This document shows positions 26,546 to 38,996 of a stretch of 64,000 bases of DNA, piece by piece. The DNA lies in NCBI RefSeq assembly GCF_037975245.1, contig NC_092575.1, positions 23,159,341 through 23,223,340 of the forward strand. The letters run 5' to 3'. Numbering within the stretch: position 1 is the first letter of the stretch; every line of letters begins with the position of its first letter. The position numbers were made by a program, and so were the translations under genes. The notes beneath the pieces were generated by a model. That model ran no database searches, was not told the DNA's origin, and saw nothing but the letters and a program-made list of their open reading frames with translations. Source of the stretch: Apostichopus japonicus (lineage: Eukaryota; Echinodermata; Holothuroidea; Aspidochirotida; Stichopodidae).

Positions 26546-28837
26546 GAAGACATTTTGAAGATAAACATGAAAAAGTTTACCCTATCAGAACAAAACATGG
26601 TATGTGGGATAGTGGTTGTTGTGTAATAAGAGGTAATGATGTGGGATATACTCTAGGTGGATGAAATGAGTTAAGATTGGAATCTGCAGGGTGGAAACTG
26701 GCCGGCTGCCAGAAGCATTAATAAGAGAGGACGCTGTTATAGATTTGAGGAAAGAGAGGGAGGGGGGTGGGGAATGGGATGGGAGAGATGAGATGAGGGT
26801 ACAGGTCACAGATCTAAATTTAGCTGAACCTGTGTAAAATGAAAGCCATAACAAATGACTACTGGGTTCTTGCACATGTTCAGTATGTAGTTCAGCCAGG
26901 ATAAAAATTAAACCTATTTCCACATGCTCTCGTGAGGAGTTTTGTTAGACTTTATATAATTGGTGTGGAATCCAATTAACAGATTAAAGAACCACCTTCA
27001 TATAAACAAAACATCACCTTGGCATGAAGCCAATTCATTTTGTTACTTTATTTTGTAATTGACAAACCAATGATTGAAGAATGCCTGTCCATCCCACCAT
27101 GCTATGTACATCACTTCCCCCACCCCCACCCATCCAGTCAGTACTGTAGGTTTATGCTTTTACATAAAATTCTGTGTCACAAGAAGCTCTTATTCCCATG
27201 GTGACCAGTTTATCAGACATTGGCATTGAATAATAAATTGTCACATTACTCACACATATATAATTTGATGAGTAGCTGTACCTCTGTTAAATTATTGCTC
27301 TGTAACTGCAGAGTTAAAGTAATTTTGTATTAAAATAAAGTTGGACAAATATTAGCTTAATTCGGAATACATGTGTGTCCTAATTTGACAATAATATGTG
27401 CTTTCAATTATGTGAACATAATATTTACACTTAATGCATCAGTCAAGGGACATTACCTACTTAAAATACACAAAAGGTTGAGTGGCATGTGTAGGGATTA
27501 TAAAAACAGACTTTCCTTCTTTAGTAATTTAGTCAAAAGTCTTATTCTCTTCATGCTGTTAATTTGATGTAAATTCGTTCTCCTTTCAGCTGTTTCCTGT
27601 TTTATTCTTTTTTCGTCCTTTTTTTTTTAACTCTCTGGTTTATCCATTCCCTACGGGGTAAGAGTATGTGTGTCTACTGTTGCAACAGTTTGTACATTGG
27701 TTTTAAGCACCAGCTGCCTCCTCCGACGTGCCATTGATTAATTTGTTAGCTTTCCAAACTGGTCAATGAACGTAAAAGAAGAGAAGCGATTGGTAGATAT
27801 ATAGGATTTCAGTAAGCTGTATTGCATCATGGGGGCAAAAACGGTATTAAGTGAATGTATCGTCTGTGGCATAACAGTCTATCTATGTACGGAGGTGAAC
27901 TTATGAAACGTGTATTTATAGCACGTAGCAGTGCTTAATTGGCCTTTGTTTGAAATGTTTAATCTGTATTTACTGTACCACGAAGTGTTAAAAGTAATGA
28001 GCATTCAAATTGTCTGAATGTGGACTAATGATTGATTGATTCTCTGATATTTTCCAGACAGTCAAATGACATTAAAATTAATATCTCAGTGAGCAAACTG
28101 TTGAAAGATGGGTAAATATATATCTAGAAAGTTGCCTGTGAAAGTTTGCCAATGTTGCTAATCATTGAATGTTCTTGCATATGCTGGGAATGACACTGTT
28201 GACCTATCTAGAAGACCATGTAGAAAAGTTACTGTACGGCTTTGCAATTCTATTACTGGCCATCTTTGCCAACATGGCATTGCAAGGTTCTACAGCATTT
28301 ATCAATACTGATTATTACATCTGCCTCCCAAAGTATCTGGAAGTGTTTGCTCTACATAAGTGACCTTCACCATACTTTTGAACAGTATCTTTTTCAATCT
28401 GTATTTCTGGTCCCAACAGAGATAATCTGTTGCTGATTTGTGCCAAATTCAGATGCAGCAATGATATCAAAATGTCTGAGGAAGTACAGTATTTAGTACT
28501 CGCACCTTACCTGTCTACCCACAGTCACTGTACTATTTTATCTTTGTGTATTAAAGCCAATGGTGACCTTGAACTTTGCACTACAGTTCTCTCAAGATCA
28601 GGCTGTTTTGGTATTATTACTCCTCCTCCATCTCCTGAGCACTACAGTACATACCAGTGCATGTATTGCTAAAGGTTTAAATTTTAAGTGTGGGATTTTG
28701 AGTCGCTTTGATCATTTTACCCTTTTTCCTATAATACTCCGCTTCATTTTTGTAAAGAAGTTCCTAGTCCGTAACAAAACATTGTTTCCTACGTACAAAA
28801 GTATGTAGTTTTAAGGCTCCCTCTTCGTTTATTCCTT

Positions 28838-28849
28838 CCCCCCCCCCCC
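28838..28849. repeat. C12 homopolymer
   Basis: Run of twelve C within a pyrimidine-rich stretch in the large intron. Similar runs are at 7981-7990 (C10) and 16189-16198 (C10). Confidence 0.9.
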
Positions 28850-29207
28850 TCCCTATCCGATTGTATGAGTACTGTTTATAAATACACAGATTTGTATTCC
28901 TGAACAAGCATATTTAAAAATGTAAATTTATGTTAAAATATGTGAACTCCAAAACTGACAGTACAGTACCCAATGCAGTGAACTCTCACCAAATAATTTT
29001 CTGCACTTTCCAAAAAAGGGACGTATCCTTCAAGTCGATAACCCCAGGGAATCTTGGATATGATATAAGAATTACAATATCAAAGAGCTTAACGGGTTGA
29101 TGGTTGTTTATCATCTGATACTTTGTCAAGAAATGATTTCTCCAGGTGCGATTGCAAAGTCCGTAACAAAATTTATTGTTTCCTTTTGTTTCATTTTGAC
29201 CGTCTAG

Positions 29208-29394
29208 CTGTTATATCCCAAATTGGCTTTGATCCAAGTGGTCGGTACTTGGTCACAGCGGGGGACAAACATCTGCGGGTCTTCCATAACGTTGTCGGCT
29301 ATCGCGCCAGCATCATGGAGATGGAACAGAAATTGAAGGCCGCGACCAGTGAACCAATGAAGGAACGTCTGGAACTGCAGATCAAGCAGGCCAG
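29208..29394 (+). CDS. TBL2: TBL2-like, penultimate coding exon (last WD40 blade and coiled helix)
   Basis: This 187-bp exon lies between an acceptor at 29206-29207 (a T-rich tract ending in CGTCTAG) and the donor GTGAGA at 29395. Its first two bases (CT) complete the alanine codon begun by G at 707, so the phase fits across the 28.5-kb intron. The peptide has FDPSGRYLVTAGDKHLRVFHN, which matches the human FDITGRFLASCGDRAVRLFHN block apart from substitutions, then GYRASIMEMEQKL and a charged helical stretch ending in QIKQA plus a split codon. This is the last propeller strand set and the C-terminal helix. A copy of the donor junction lies 145 bp downstream. Confidence 0.9.
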
Positions 29395-29666
29395 GTGAGA
29401 GCATTATGAAAACAGAATTAATAATTAATATACTTCACAAATATATGGATATAACATTATTAGCAAGTGGTATGATGATATGGAGTCATCTCCCTCTGTC
29501 CCCACCCCCACCCCTCTGTCTCCCAACCCTCTTGGCCAGGTGAGAGTATGAAAACAGAATTAATAATTAATATACCTCACACATATAGATAAAACATTAT
29601 GGTATGATGATATGGAGGCACCTCCCTCTGCCCCCCCCATCCCTCTGGCCCCCAACCCTCTTGCCT
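29391..29666 (+). repeat. Tandem duplication of the TBL2 exon end and splice donor
   Basis: GGCCAGGTGAGAG at the true exon/intron junction recurs 145 bp downstream at about 29534-29546. Both are followed by TATGAAAACAGAATTAATAA, a GGTATGATGATATGGAG block and a C-rich CCCAACCCTCTTG end. The copied donor at 29540 is sequence-intact. Using it would keep the first junction as exon, and the frame then meets TGA straight after the arginine codon. Confidence 0.88.
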
Positions 29667-30432
29667 CTATCCAAATTAAGTGGGTACACACTGGATGGAT
29701 GCATTATAGGTATCGGGTCTTTTGACCATTGGTATGTACAACAATATTGAATACTTGTGTGTACACTCAGTTAGTGCTTCATTGAGGGTGCATACTGTAC
29801 GTGTACATATACAGTACCCACCCTACATTAAGTTTAGCACATTATATCATACGTGCATTGCTGTCAATGTACTGGCGTCAATGTCATACAATATGCTTAG
29901 GTACAGAGCTCTGTACGTAGCAACATCAAAATGTACAGTACCTCTCTGTTGTTAATTCATGTTAATTTGTCAACCTTTTAACTAACGACATACTTTATGC
30001 AATTTTTGTCATTAGTCATGCAGACAGTCTGTGTGTGTTGCAGGCATTCTGCCATTTATAGTAATTAGTAGAAATGTCCTTGATATTTGCAGGATAAAAG
30101 TGCCTAAAAAAAACTTTACTGTACATAACAAAAGCAGACTGCAATCGGCTTTTAATTCATTATTCATCGTTAATTCAAAGAGCAAAATCATTCAAGACAA
30201 CAGGATACTTCTTTTTCTTATGTAGAGGGAATGCAGTAATCATGTGTTGATGAGGTGTGTATAGAGTGGTTAAAATTGAAAAGTTGTAATTTTGAGCTAA
30301 AAAATAGCTCGTTTATGCACATTTTGGTAATTTATTCTTGAAATTGTCATCTTGTTTTGGCCAGTGTCACCTTTGCTATATCCTAATATCACTATTTTAT
30401 GAGAGATCGAGCAACTGAAAACTACTACTGTA

Positions 30433-31085
30433 CTTCTCAACACAAGTTATACTCCATTATAAAACAAATCTTATTATTGAAGAAATTTCTTTCATAGATT
30501 CTGCAAAATTGGCAGACCATAGAATGTGATCTGTAAACTGAGGATCAATATTGCCTGCATTGTTAGATGTGAATGCATACAGTTTACCATTTGCAAAAGG
30601 CTTTGTAGATAGAGTAGTGCACTCTTATGGAGGAGGCAGGCAAGCTTCATTGCTTCTCAGCACAAGTTATACTCCATTATAAAACAAATCTTATTATTGA
30701 AGAAATTTCTTTCATAGATTCTGCAAAATTGGCAGACCATAGAATGTGATCTGTTAACTGAGGATCAATATTGCCTGCATTGTTAGATGTGCATGCATAC
30801 AGTTTACCATAATTTGCAACAGGCTTTGTAGATAGAGTAGTGCACTCTTATGGAGGAGGCAGGCAAGCTTCATTGCTTCTCAGCACAAGTTATACTCCAT
30901 TATAAAACAAATCTTATTATTGAAGAAATTTCTTTCATAGATTCTGCCAAATTGGCAGACTATAGATTTGTGATCTGTTATCTGAGGATCAATAAGCCTG
31001 CATTGTTAGATGTGCATGCATACAGTTTACCATTTGCAACAGGCTTTGTAGATAGAGTATTACACTCTTGTGGAGAAGGCAGGTA
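30433..31085 (+). repeat. Three tandem copies of a ~220-bp unit
   Basis: CACAAGTTATACTCCATTAT recurs at 30441, 30661 and 30884. Each copy continues through AGATTCTGCAAAATTGGCAG and CAGTTTACCAT to GGAGGAGGCAGGCAAGC. Copies are very similar, with small indels. The third copy keeps a 78-codon frame open (30850-31086), while the first two are interrupted in that frame. No family is recognised. Confidence 0.95.
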
Positions 31086-33896
31086 AGCTCCATAACGGAT
31101 GCATGTTGTTTGTGGTGATGAAATGAAGGAGGTCGGTGGGCCTAGAATCAGGTGATGAAAATATTAGAAACTTACTGTAGCCTGTTTGCTACACTTGGTT
31201 TAGCTACAATATTTAGTGCACTTATACTGAGTGAGCAGGTGAGTACCATCATGTAACTGGCTAAGATTGAGAAAAAGTGGGAGAGTTTTCTGGCCTGGAT
31301 GAAGGAAGTCAAGTGGTGGTAGTGATAACTGCTAGGTCGGGGGGCTGGGGGAGTGGGTTTGGGGGCCGGGGGATTGCAAGCTTGTGATGGTTAAAGTGCT
31401 GTAAATATTGCCAAGTAAATATCGCTGTAGTATAGTTTCAAACATCCCAAGTTTTTAAACCAGAAAACTAATATTGTATATGTTGGGATATTTTACAGGT
31501 AGTCATAATATTGCAACTTAACTGAAAAGCACATAACAAAGTTTTGTCTCTGACCTTCTCAATTCCTTGTGTACTCTGCTTAGCCCTCATCAGGACATAA
31601 ACCTTGAATGAGTTATGACTCAGTTACTGTAGATGTCCTTAACTGTTCCAGCTACCTGCAGTAACTTTACAATTGATAGTTATAGTCATTGCCCTCTTGC
31701 TGCCCCTGAGATGATGAGGCTATTGATAGCAAATCCATCACACACTATACCTGGGAGATATATGTCAGCACTATACACCCCCAGTAAAACTCATGAATGG
31801 ATCTTCATCTGGCAATTACCTGTATGTGCAGTTGTCAATTTGCAGAGTTTTGTTTTATAAGAATGCACAAAATTCAACAGCAATACATATATGGTGTATT
31901 TAGAATGACAGAGAAAAGAAAACTGTGGTATATTTGAAGGTCCTTTAGTGAATAAATGGGGTCTGTTTACTGCACTGTGAATGCTACTTACATAAACAGA
32001 TTCAGCATAAAGAGCCTTAAAACCCTGTAGGTTTAGAGGTTGAAATCACAGTAACTGACCTTCGCCTGATTTTAGTTTTTTTTTCAAACTGCTAAAGTTG
32101 GAGCAATGTATATCCCTTTTCCCCTTTTTCCATCCGTTTTATTCGTATTATAAGGCCATTTTAATGGTGCCTTTCCTACCTCGCAGCTTCAGCAGAACGT
32201 AATGTCTTTGCAGTCAGTTTGGGAAAATTGGATCTGTCTTCTTTCGGGAAATTGCGAAAGATTATCTCATCTAGACGTAGTGAGCGTTAAGAGATTTACT
32301 ATCCTCTACATTTCTCCTGGGTGTCTAACTTTTATTTTGAGCTGACATTGTCAAACTTTACTGACAATGGCCCCCCTTGAAATAGGTAACTTGGGACTTG
32401 CGGTTGAGCTGTGTGCAAGTACAGGAAATATATATAACCCCCAATGTTGAGCCTCCTCTTCTTTCAGTTTGGGGCGATGGAATGGGATATTTTACGATAG
32501 ATCTGGTTAGAAATTTTTTTTTTAATATTTACGGAGGAATGTTTATATATATAGATAGCAGATAGCAGCCTGTCGTTAGGATTTAGTAAATAGAAATCGA
32601 GGTAAAAAGAGAAAGAAACAGGAATAGAATTAAAAGAAAAGATGAAAAAGGAGTATTTTGGAAGCGAAGGGTATTAAAGCAAAATCAGCATCATACTGTA
32701 AATCATTGCCAATCTTGTTACTGCAATTGAAGAATTATTTCTGCTCTTATGTGAACTTAGATATCAAGTAGAAAAATTTTGCCAAAAAAATAAACTAATC
32801 AGAATGTACATTGCACATTGTGATGTTTGGTAGATTTAGACAAAAATCCTCAAAATCTTATTTTGAGACCTTTAAAAATTCAAGCACATTTGATGTTGAC
32901 ATGTCATTGCAATCAAAACTACACTGGCTGGTGGGGTGGGGTGGGGTGTAGATGGGTGGGGGTATTGTTATGGGCATTTTATAGTTCATCAATATGAATG
33001 ATATCAAGCAACAGCTGGGCATCTTACAGAAACATTGCAGAATTCTATCAGATGACCCAGCCAGAAGGTTTTGTTTCTCCATCCTTTTCTCCTCCTCCAG
33101 CCCTTCCCCTCCCACTTTTCCCATCCCCATCCCCTTCCCGTGCCCCTCCCCTTACTGCGTGGAGAACCATTAATTGTGTTAGCCTACTTTTATCATCTGT
33201 TTTGGAATTCCCCTCCCCTTTCCTGACCCTCTCCCTTAGGCCACCGGTAGTACAATTTGATCAGTATAAAACACCTGAAAAGAGTTTGTCCAAAATGTCT
33301 TATTTTTACAAAACACAGTCACCCATATACAGTACATGTATATGCAGTACTGTAATTAATATGGTCATATAGTAGTTCTTAGTGTAATATAACTTCTTCA
33401 CTTAAAACACACAAAGGGATACAAAAGTATTACACATTTGACTCGAAGTAAAACTTATTCGCATAAAACTACAAAGTTGACCATCCCGTAGATTTATTTT
33501 GCTGCTCCGTTTATTGCACTTTATGTTTCGTCTCGTGCGTGACGTACACTCTGTGTTGAGAAATACTTTGTATGTCTTGTCTCCACAACGACCAAACAAC
33601 AGGCTGACATTCTGATGTATCGGATAGATTAATTAAGCCTTCTGTCATATGCTAAGTCTCTGTCAAAATGTAACATCTTTTTCTCTTTTCTTTTCTTTCT
33701 TTTCCTCATGCCCTGAATCAGATTATTTTTTTGTTGTTACTTTTGGTGTCTGTCTGTCTGTTCTGTATAAACAAAACAAGATACACAGAATTGGATAACA
33801 CACTCCACTGCAACAATATCTTGATTTGACTTTCCAAATCTATTTCACACATGGCAAGTATCTAGTGCATAGAATGTTGCCACGACGATAACATTA

Positions 33897-33919
33897 CCTC
33901 CCTCCTCCTCCTCCTCCCT
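33897..33919. repeat. (CTC)n microsatellite
   Basis: About seven CTC triplets in the last TBL2 intron. Confidence 0.9.
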
Positions 33920-34994
33920 TATCACTCCTTGAATTATAAAAGTCAGATTCTATTGAAGGAAAACATTCCAACCGTATCATCGTATCGTTGGATACAAGAT
34001 CACCAAGAGTCAACCAGCAGCGGGAACAATCTCTCCTGAGGAGGATGGAGGTCAGGGGCATGTCTCTCGGCTTTTAAAGTCCTCTGGGGTTTTAAAATGT
34101 AGGCCTACCCTGGGAGTCACATGCACCAGTAATTAAGGTCCTATACAGTCGCTGAAGGATGGAAAAGTGGATGTTGGGAAGATGTTCTCCCAGGCCCTCA
34201 CGTGACTAACGTAGGCGGAATGTTTCACTCTGTGACTAGCTAGCATGTATCGAAAGGTTGTGGACACATTGTTTCAAACTTCTCTATGAACAGTGGAACT
34301 AAATGTTCAACGCCGATGTGGCTTTCAAGGAAATTTAAGATGATCTAACTCTCCAAGCAGACTTAGATGATGGCTTATAACTAGTATCAAATTCTGAGTA
34401 TGTGTAGGTAAAAACAGGCTGATTTTAATTGGTTTTTTGAGATTCCCTAAAGGAATTTTCACCTTGATAAAGGATGGAGGAAGGTGGCATGGGGGGTGGG
34501 TACTTTTTATGAACAGGGTACTAGTTGATAAATTTTTATTAGAAGAAATGCTTAATCCAAAAATATGGTGTTATTATCGTTTTACATACTGCAATCTTTT
34601 CTCTTTCTTTTTTTATAAAGAAACTTGTGCAATCAATTCAAAATAGTGTTTTACTCTTTTTTTAACTTAACTCCAGCATTGGCAACAAATTGCTACTCCT
34701 TCTTACAGTATATTTAGAGCAGTAATAGGCAGTGACAGAATGTGAAATAGACGGTTGATTCAGTCTAGCAGGTGTTGGAAGCATTATACTAACATATTAA
34801 GGGATACATTTGTATTTAATAGGCATGGGACTTTTGCCGTTTCATTTTTGTTTGTTTATTGAGGGGGCAATTTTAACTATGTTACAGTACAAGAAACTAA
34901 AACACAGCATTTCGTTCTGATTGAAAAATGTTGTGTTTCCCCACCATTCAAAATTACATTTGGGCATGAAAAGATATGTGTTGAGATCAAGAAT

Positions 34995-35360
34995 TACTGT
35001 ACTTAAAAGGAAGTGAAGACTCGCGCTAAAAAGAAACGTCTGATGCCGGTAATCTGACCTAGGTTCGAATGAGGTGTAACAGAAGTGTTAGACACCACCA
35101 TCGATCCCAGAAAATACACAGACAGCTAGCTACCCTTGGTAATTAGACACTAGTGTATAGTCAATACATACAGCTACGGTCAATACCCACAACACAGTGA
35201 ACATAGCAGCAATGGACATCTCAGTTCCATATAAAAGATAACAAGGTATCACGTTTCATTACTGTCTGCATTTTGTAGCGACAAGAAAAAACTTCACTCG
35301 CAAGCAACGGAAAGTTAACTTTTTTCTGAGGGCGGCACACGGTTTGGGGCGATTCTTCAT
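34995..35360 (+). mobile_element. Possible SINE-like interspersed repeat
   Basis: A B-box-like AGGTTCGAATGA lies near 35061, about 45-50 nt after GTGAAGACTCGCGC, a spacing expected of a tRNA-like head. The following 300 bp has no frame and ends in a GC-richer segment (GGGCGGCACACGG). Repeat status cannot be shown from a single copy. Confidence 0.25.
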
Positions 35361-35403
35361 TGCCTTTAAGTTAAGTTTACATACTGTAGTGCTCTGGTAT
35401 TCT

Positions 35404-35470
35404 TTGATTTTGCTTGGTGACTCCCCTGCTTGGTGACTTGATTTTGCTTGGTGATTTTGCTTGGTGACTC
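35404..35470 (+). repeat. Short tandem repeat of GCTTGGTGA
   Basis: GCTTGGTGA occurs four times, alternating with ACTCC and TTTT spacers, e.g. TGATTTTGCTTGGTGA. Local duplication only. Confidence 0.85.
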
Positions 35471-36266
35471 CTCTTTGCACCATCATGTGGACGACCGTCC
35501 AGTGTCGGATATCGTGGCTGGGGAAGGGGTCTTAATTGCATGGCAGGAGGATAACCCATGATCACCTTTGTTTAACGGATATTACTTGTCAAATTGTGTG
35601 TTAGTTTCCGACTTTTTAAAATAATTTACTGTAAACGTAAGGTTTTTTCTACAATTTTTCCGCAAATATCTGCGATCTCATCTCGTCTTCCGAACTCTCT
35701 GGGGACACTCCAGATTTTGATCTGGTTATCCTAAATAGGTTCACCATTTCAACTTTGAAAGCCAAGGCTAAAGTGAAAGTCAGTACAAGCTGTTTTGAGT
35801 AGTGTACAGTACTGTAATATGTCTTAAAGTCTTTTTTTTTTTTTTTTTTGGCAATTGATTGTCAGTTTATACTCTTACTCAAAATTAAAATTTATGAGGC
35901 ATAAGATTCCCTCTTTGTAATAGATTATACTCACCAATTGAAGGTAAATGAGCCAATCATTTCACAAATTTGATCGGGATCCCACATCATTTTGTCGCCT
36001 GGATGCTTTTATGTATGTTATAGTAATTGACAAAATTTTGCAGATTCTTGCCTTGGGATAAAAAAGAGGAAGGAGTGAGTTTTTAAACCTTTCGTTGTAC
36101 TTTGGACACTCGCTGAAAATTGAACCTAGCAAAATGAGCTTCTTTTCTTCTTTGCACGAACAATTGAAAACCATAACTTTGATATATATTGATAATAACT
36201 ACAAATTTCACCCGAAATTATATTTTGATAAATTTAATTGTTTCCTCTCCTTGCTGCTGTTTTCAG

Positions 36267-36312
36267 GGAAACTCTGGATGAGATTCTGGGAAATACAAGC
36301 CCGGAGCCGTGA
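36267..36312 (+). CDS. TBL2: TBL2-like, terminal coding exon and stop
   Basis: The exon follows the acceptor TTTTCAG (36260-36266). Its first base completes the split arginine codon AG|G left by the exon ending at 29394. It then reads ETLDEILGNTSPEP and stops at TGA 36310-36312. The human protein ends with a similar short tail beginning ETLKSLG directly after the same helix, which supports this choice. Only 14 full codons are coded here, so length alone is weak support. The phase match, acceptor and ETL match carry the call. Confidence 0.75.
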
Positions 36313-36412
36313 TAACATCGCGGTGCATTCTTCAAACCATCAGATTGCCTTTGTCGCAGAAATCTGTGTCGAGATATCTCAATCAACAGCATCTCTCCTG
36401 TCAGAAAATAAA
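36313..36412 (+). promoter_or_regulatory. Probable 3' UTR start with AATAAA polyadenylation signal
   Basis: After the TGA the first canonical AATAAA on the + strand is at 36407-36412, about 95 nt downstream. It would make a short 3' UTR. The signal is common by chance in AT-rich DNA, so the true cleavage site may be further on. Confidence 0.35.
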
Positions 36413-38986
36413 CAGTTACTATGGCAACCTCAAAGGAGTTATTTATAACTTTCATTTCTCTTACATAAGGTATTTCACATCATGATACAAAGTTGTAGGT
36501 TTTAATAGAAACATTGAAATCTCAGGGAAATGTTTCTTTTGTGTTTTTTGGGGGGCTCCCATTCTTGTAATTCTCTAACTTTTATATTTAAATAGCTTGC
36601 AAGATATGCTAAAGGCCGCTGTAATATATTTTCCCGCTCTTTAAATCGATGATCAAATTACACGTAAAGGACACTTCTGACTGAAAAATCTTCTTTTTTC
36701 GGGAGAAAGTCACAATTCCAGCGATGGCAGTAAAACTTCCAAACATGGATAGGATAGTAAAACTTGGTGAGGGGATAACAGAATTCCATAGTTATTAATC
36801 ATTATAGTAATAATTCTCAATGCACCATGTGAGTATGATGCTGAAACAACATACTGTACACACTGTTGTGCCTTGTATGAATCTACTTAGAGAAACCACA
36901 CTGTATGTTAGTTCTTCATTTTTTGTTTCAGATGGGCACATTTGCATTTCGAGATGTAACAGCTCTTCATACACACCTTTATAGAATTCTAAAAGTCAAG
37001 TAAATGGAAACATGTTTTAAAATTTGACTGCTAGAAAATGAAAACAAAATATAAACAAATTTCAGGATCTAGTTTAATGCAACAACATTTGATGCAAGGA
37101 ATGCTAGTATCCAGTGTATCTAGGACAATTATCAATGCATAATTAAGTCATTCTCTTTGTCATCAAATTCCTTCAATACATATTGTTGTCATTTAGTTTG
37201 AAACATTGGCCAATCATGACCGAGGGTTACACAAGGATTTTTAATCAGGAAGAGTTTGCAAGGTGCCTTGTTCAGGTTTCCTGTGGAAGCCTATGTAAGA
37301 TTTGTTGAAATGTTAGTTCATACTGTGGTATGGCCTGCTCCTTTTGCAATAATTTAAAATTCAATGAAATATGATTTGCCAGTATTCGAATTTCAAATAC
37401 CGATTTTCTATCCCCCAAAAAATTCCTTATTTCATTCATTGGATAACTTTATTAGCATTGGCATATTTAATATACTAAAGGATTGTGTATCCCAAAATAA
37501 GTTGGCTTTGCCAATCAGGAACCAGGAATAATGTTTGTCAATATTTTAAATTTAAATTACCCTTTTAATATGAATACATTCCCATAGAAGTTTTTAGATC
37601 CATAGAAAAATGTCGGCCATTTAAAAAAACAAAAAGTTTTAAAAAAACAAAGAAAACAATTGTGGTTGTCAATATTCAATGTTGAAATGACTCTATCATA
37701 TCAAGACAGTCAATAAATGTCTATGGATGGCGGTCATATGTTGCCTGTTTTGAAATTGAATTAAAGAGTGATAACTTTCCACTCTTTTTAGAATTTCATT
37801 TCACTTCTTCTGGTCGGTTTAACCCAGCGACAGGTAATTTGTTGTGACAAAGGGCCTTGTCCCACTTTGAAGCAGAGCATTTCACTGCAAGAAAACATAA
37901 TTCATTTCCTTTATCACCTTAACATTCAAGTGTAAGAACAAAATGTCTTATTTCCTTGTCTCGTTTGCATTTACTTTTTTTCGTTCACTTTAGTAACTGT
38001 ATCCTCAATAATAATGATAATAACCTCGACTCGCATTGCCAAGGTTACACTCTTGAAAACAGCATAAAGCCCCAAATCTAGGGTTTTTAGGATTTGTAGG
38101 CCAAATGTGAAAATGTAATAACCTGACATTTTACGATGGATGTTGAATGGTAAGACATTAATGTCATCCTTCATGTCATCCTTGAGATATCCGATTTTGG
38201 ATACAACCAGAATGTTACTAATATAATTCAGCGATTTTTCAAACCATTAAATGAAAATATGCGACATAAAATGGAAGAAAATGGGATTGCTTGGGTGGAA
38301 TGGAGAATTTTTAAGAAATGCCCAGATTGATGTAGAGTTTGACTTTTACAGACTTTGAGCTGTGATGATGATGACGCTTGAGAAATAATTTATCAAGGAA
38401 TGGATCTCACACAAAAGTAGAAAACATGGTTTGAAGATTACCTTAAGTATGAAAGCAGATGCAAATTTATGCAAATTCTTCCAGTGATGAGCCAGATCAT
38501 TGAGATTGAAATTCAAAATTTTAAATCGAATAATTTTTATTCATAATTTTTTGGGTCTTAAAGGGAAGTTGAATTTGTCAGTATGTTACATGTGGTCAGT
38601 TGGTCATTTTGCCAGTAACCTAATTTCTTCTGTACCTTAATGAAATAAAATTCAACAAAAAAAATACTTAGGTAAAAGGCTTTTCTTATTTTTGTCAATT
38701 CTTAAACATAGCTGGCTGTGGCTTACTGCAAGAACAATGCTGTTTAAGTTCAAGTGGGTGCCAAGTTTTCTTTTTCTGCAATTGATAAGAAATAAATGAA
38801 ATATCAACAATTTTCCTTGTATTTGTTTTCTTTATTGTATTACTGTTTGTTTCCTTCTCGTCCAGATAATTATTCAAATCATCCACTCGTTTCTTTGAGA
38901 TGGAAGTTGCACAAAATCACTGACGTCATTCACAACCGATACATCTTATTTCCTGAGCTGTACTGGGTTGTTTTTTTTTGTTTTTA

Positions 38987-38996
38987 GGGGGGGGGG
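38987..38996. repeat. G10 homopolymer
   Basis: Run of ten G directly after a T-rich tract. Confidence 0.85.

Larger units (their letters stand above)
708..29207 (+). other. TBL2-like intron (28.5 kb)
   Basis: The flanking exons are in compatible phase (1/1), so no coding exon is required between them. I found no other recognisable protein in this stretch. It holds the repeats and SINEs listed separately. The remainder is AT-rich single-copy-looking sequence with many short TACTGTA/TACAGTA motifs. Confidence 0.7.
29395..36266 (+). other. TBL2-like last intron (6.9 kb)
   Basis: Donor GTGAGA and acceptor TTTTCAG flank this stretch, with phase 2 on both sides. It holds the listed repeats and simple-sequence tracts and otherwise no recognisable gene. 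C/T-rich stretches near 33080-33240 create proline/serine-rich open frames that are low-complexity artefacts. Confidence 0.65.
525..36312 (+). other. TBL2: TBL2-like gene, 3' part (gene span)
   Basis: This is the span of three coding exons that join in phase (525-707, 29208-29394, 36267-36312) and encode the C-terminal 138 residues of a transducin beta-like 2 protein. The summed exon length of 416 bases plus one base from the preceding exon gives 138 codons and a stop. The order of conserved blocks matches vertebrate TBL2: a QDPYLL motif, a last beta-propeller blade, a LFHN-type motif, a charged helix and a short tail. Upstream exons lie left of the window. TBL2 is known as an endoplasmic reticulum membrane-anchored WD40 protein linked to PERK and ATF4 stress signalling. 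That role is carried over from family knowledge and is not shown by the sequence. Confidence 0.85.

Noticed and set aside
26585-26923. 112-codon reverse-strand open frame
   Set aside because: It runs through the complement of G-rich simple sequence (Ser/Pro-rich) and has no domain or splice support.
30850-31086. 78-codon open frame as a gene
   Set aside because: It lies in the third copy of a tandem repeat, the other copies are closed, and no family is recognised. Kept only as a finding.
32998-33372. 124-codon Pro/Ser-rich open frame
   Set aside because: It is produced by a C/T-rich low-complexity stretch inside an intron and has no domain pattern.
36095-36448. 117-codon open frame as an independent gene
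   Set aside because: It overlaps the acceptor and last exon of the TBL2-like gene in another frame. The spliced frame matches the family tail, this one does not.
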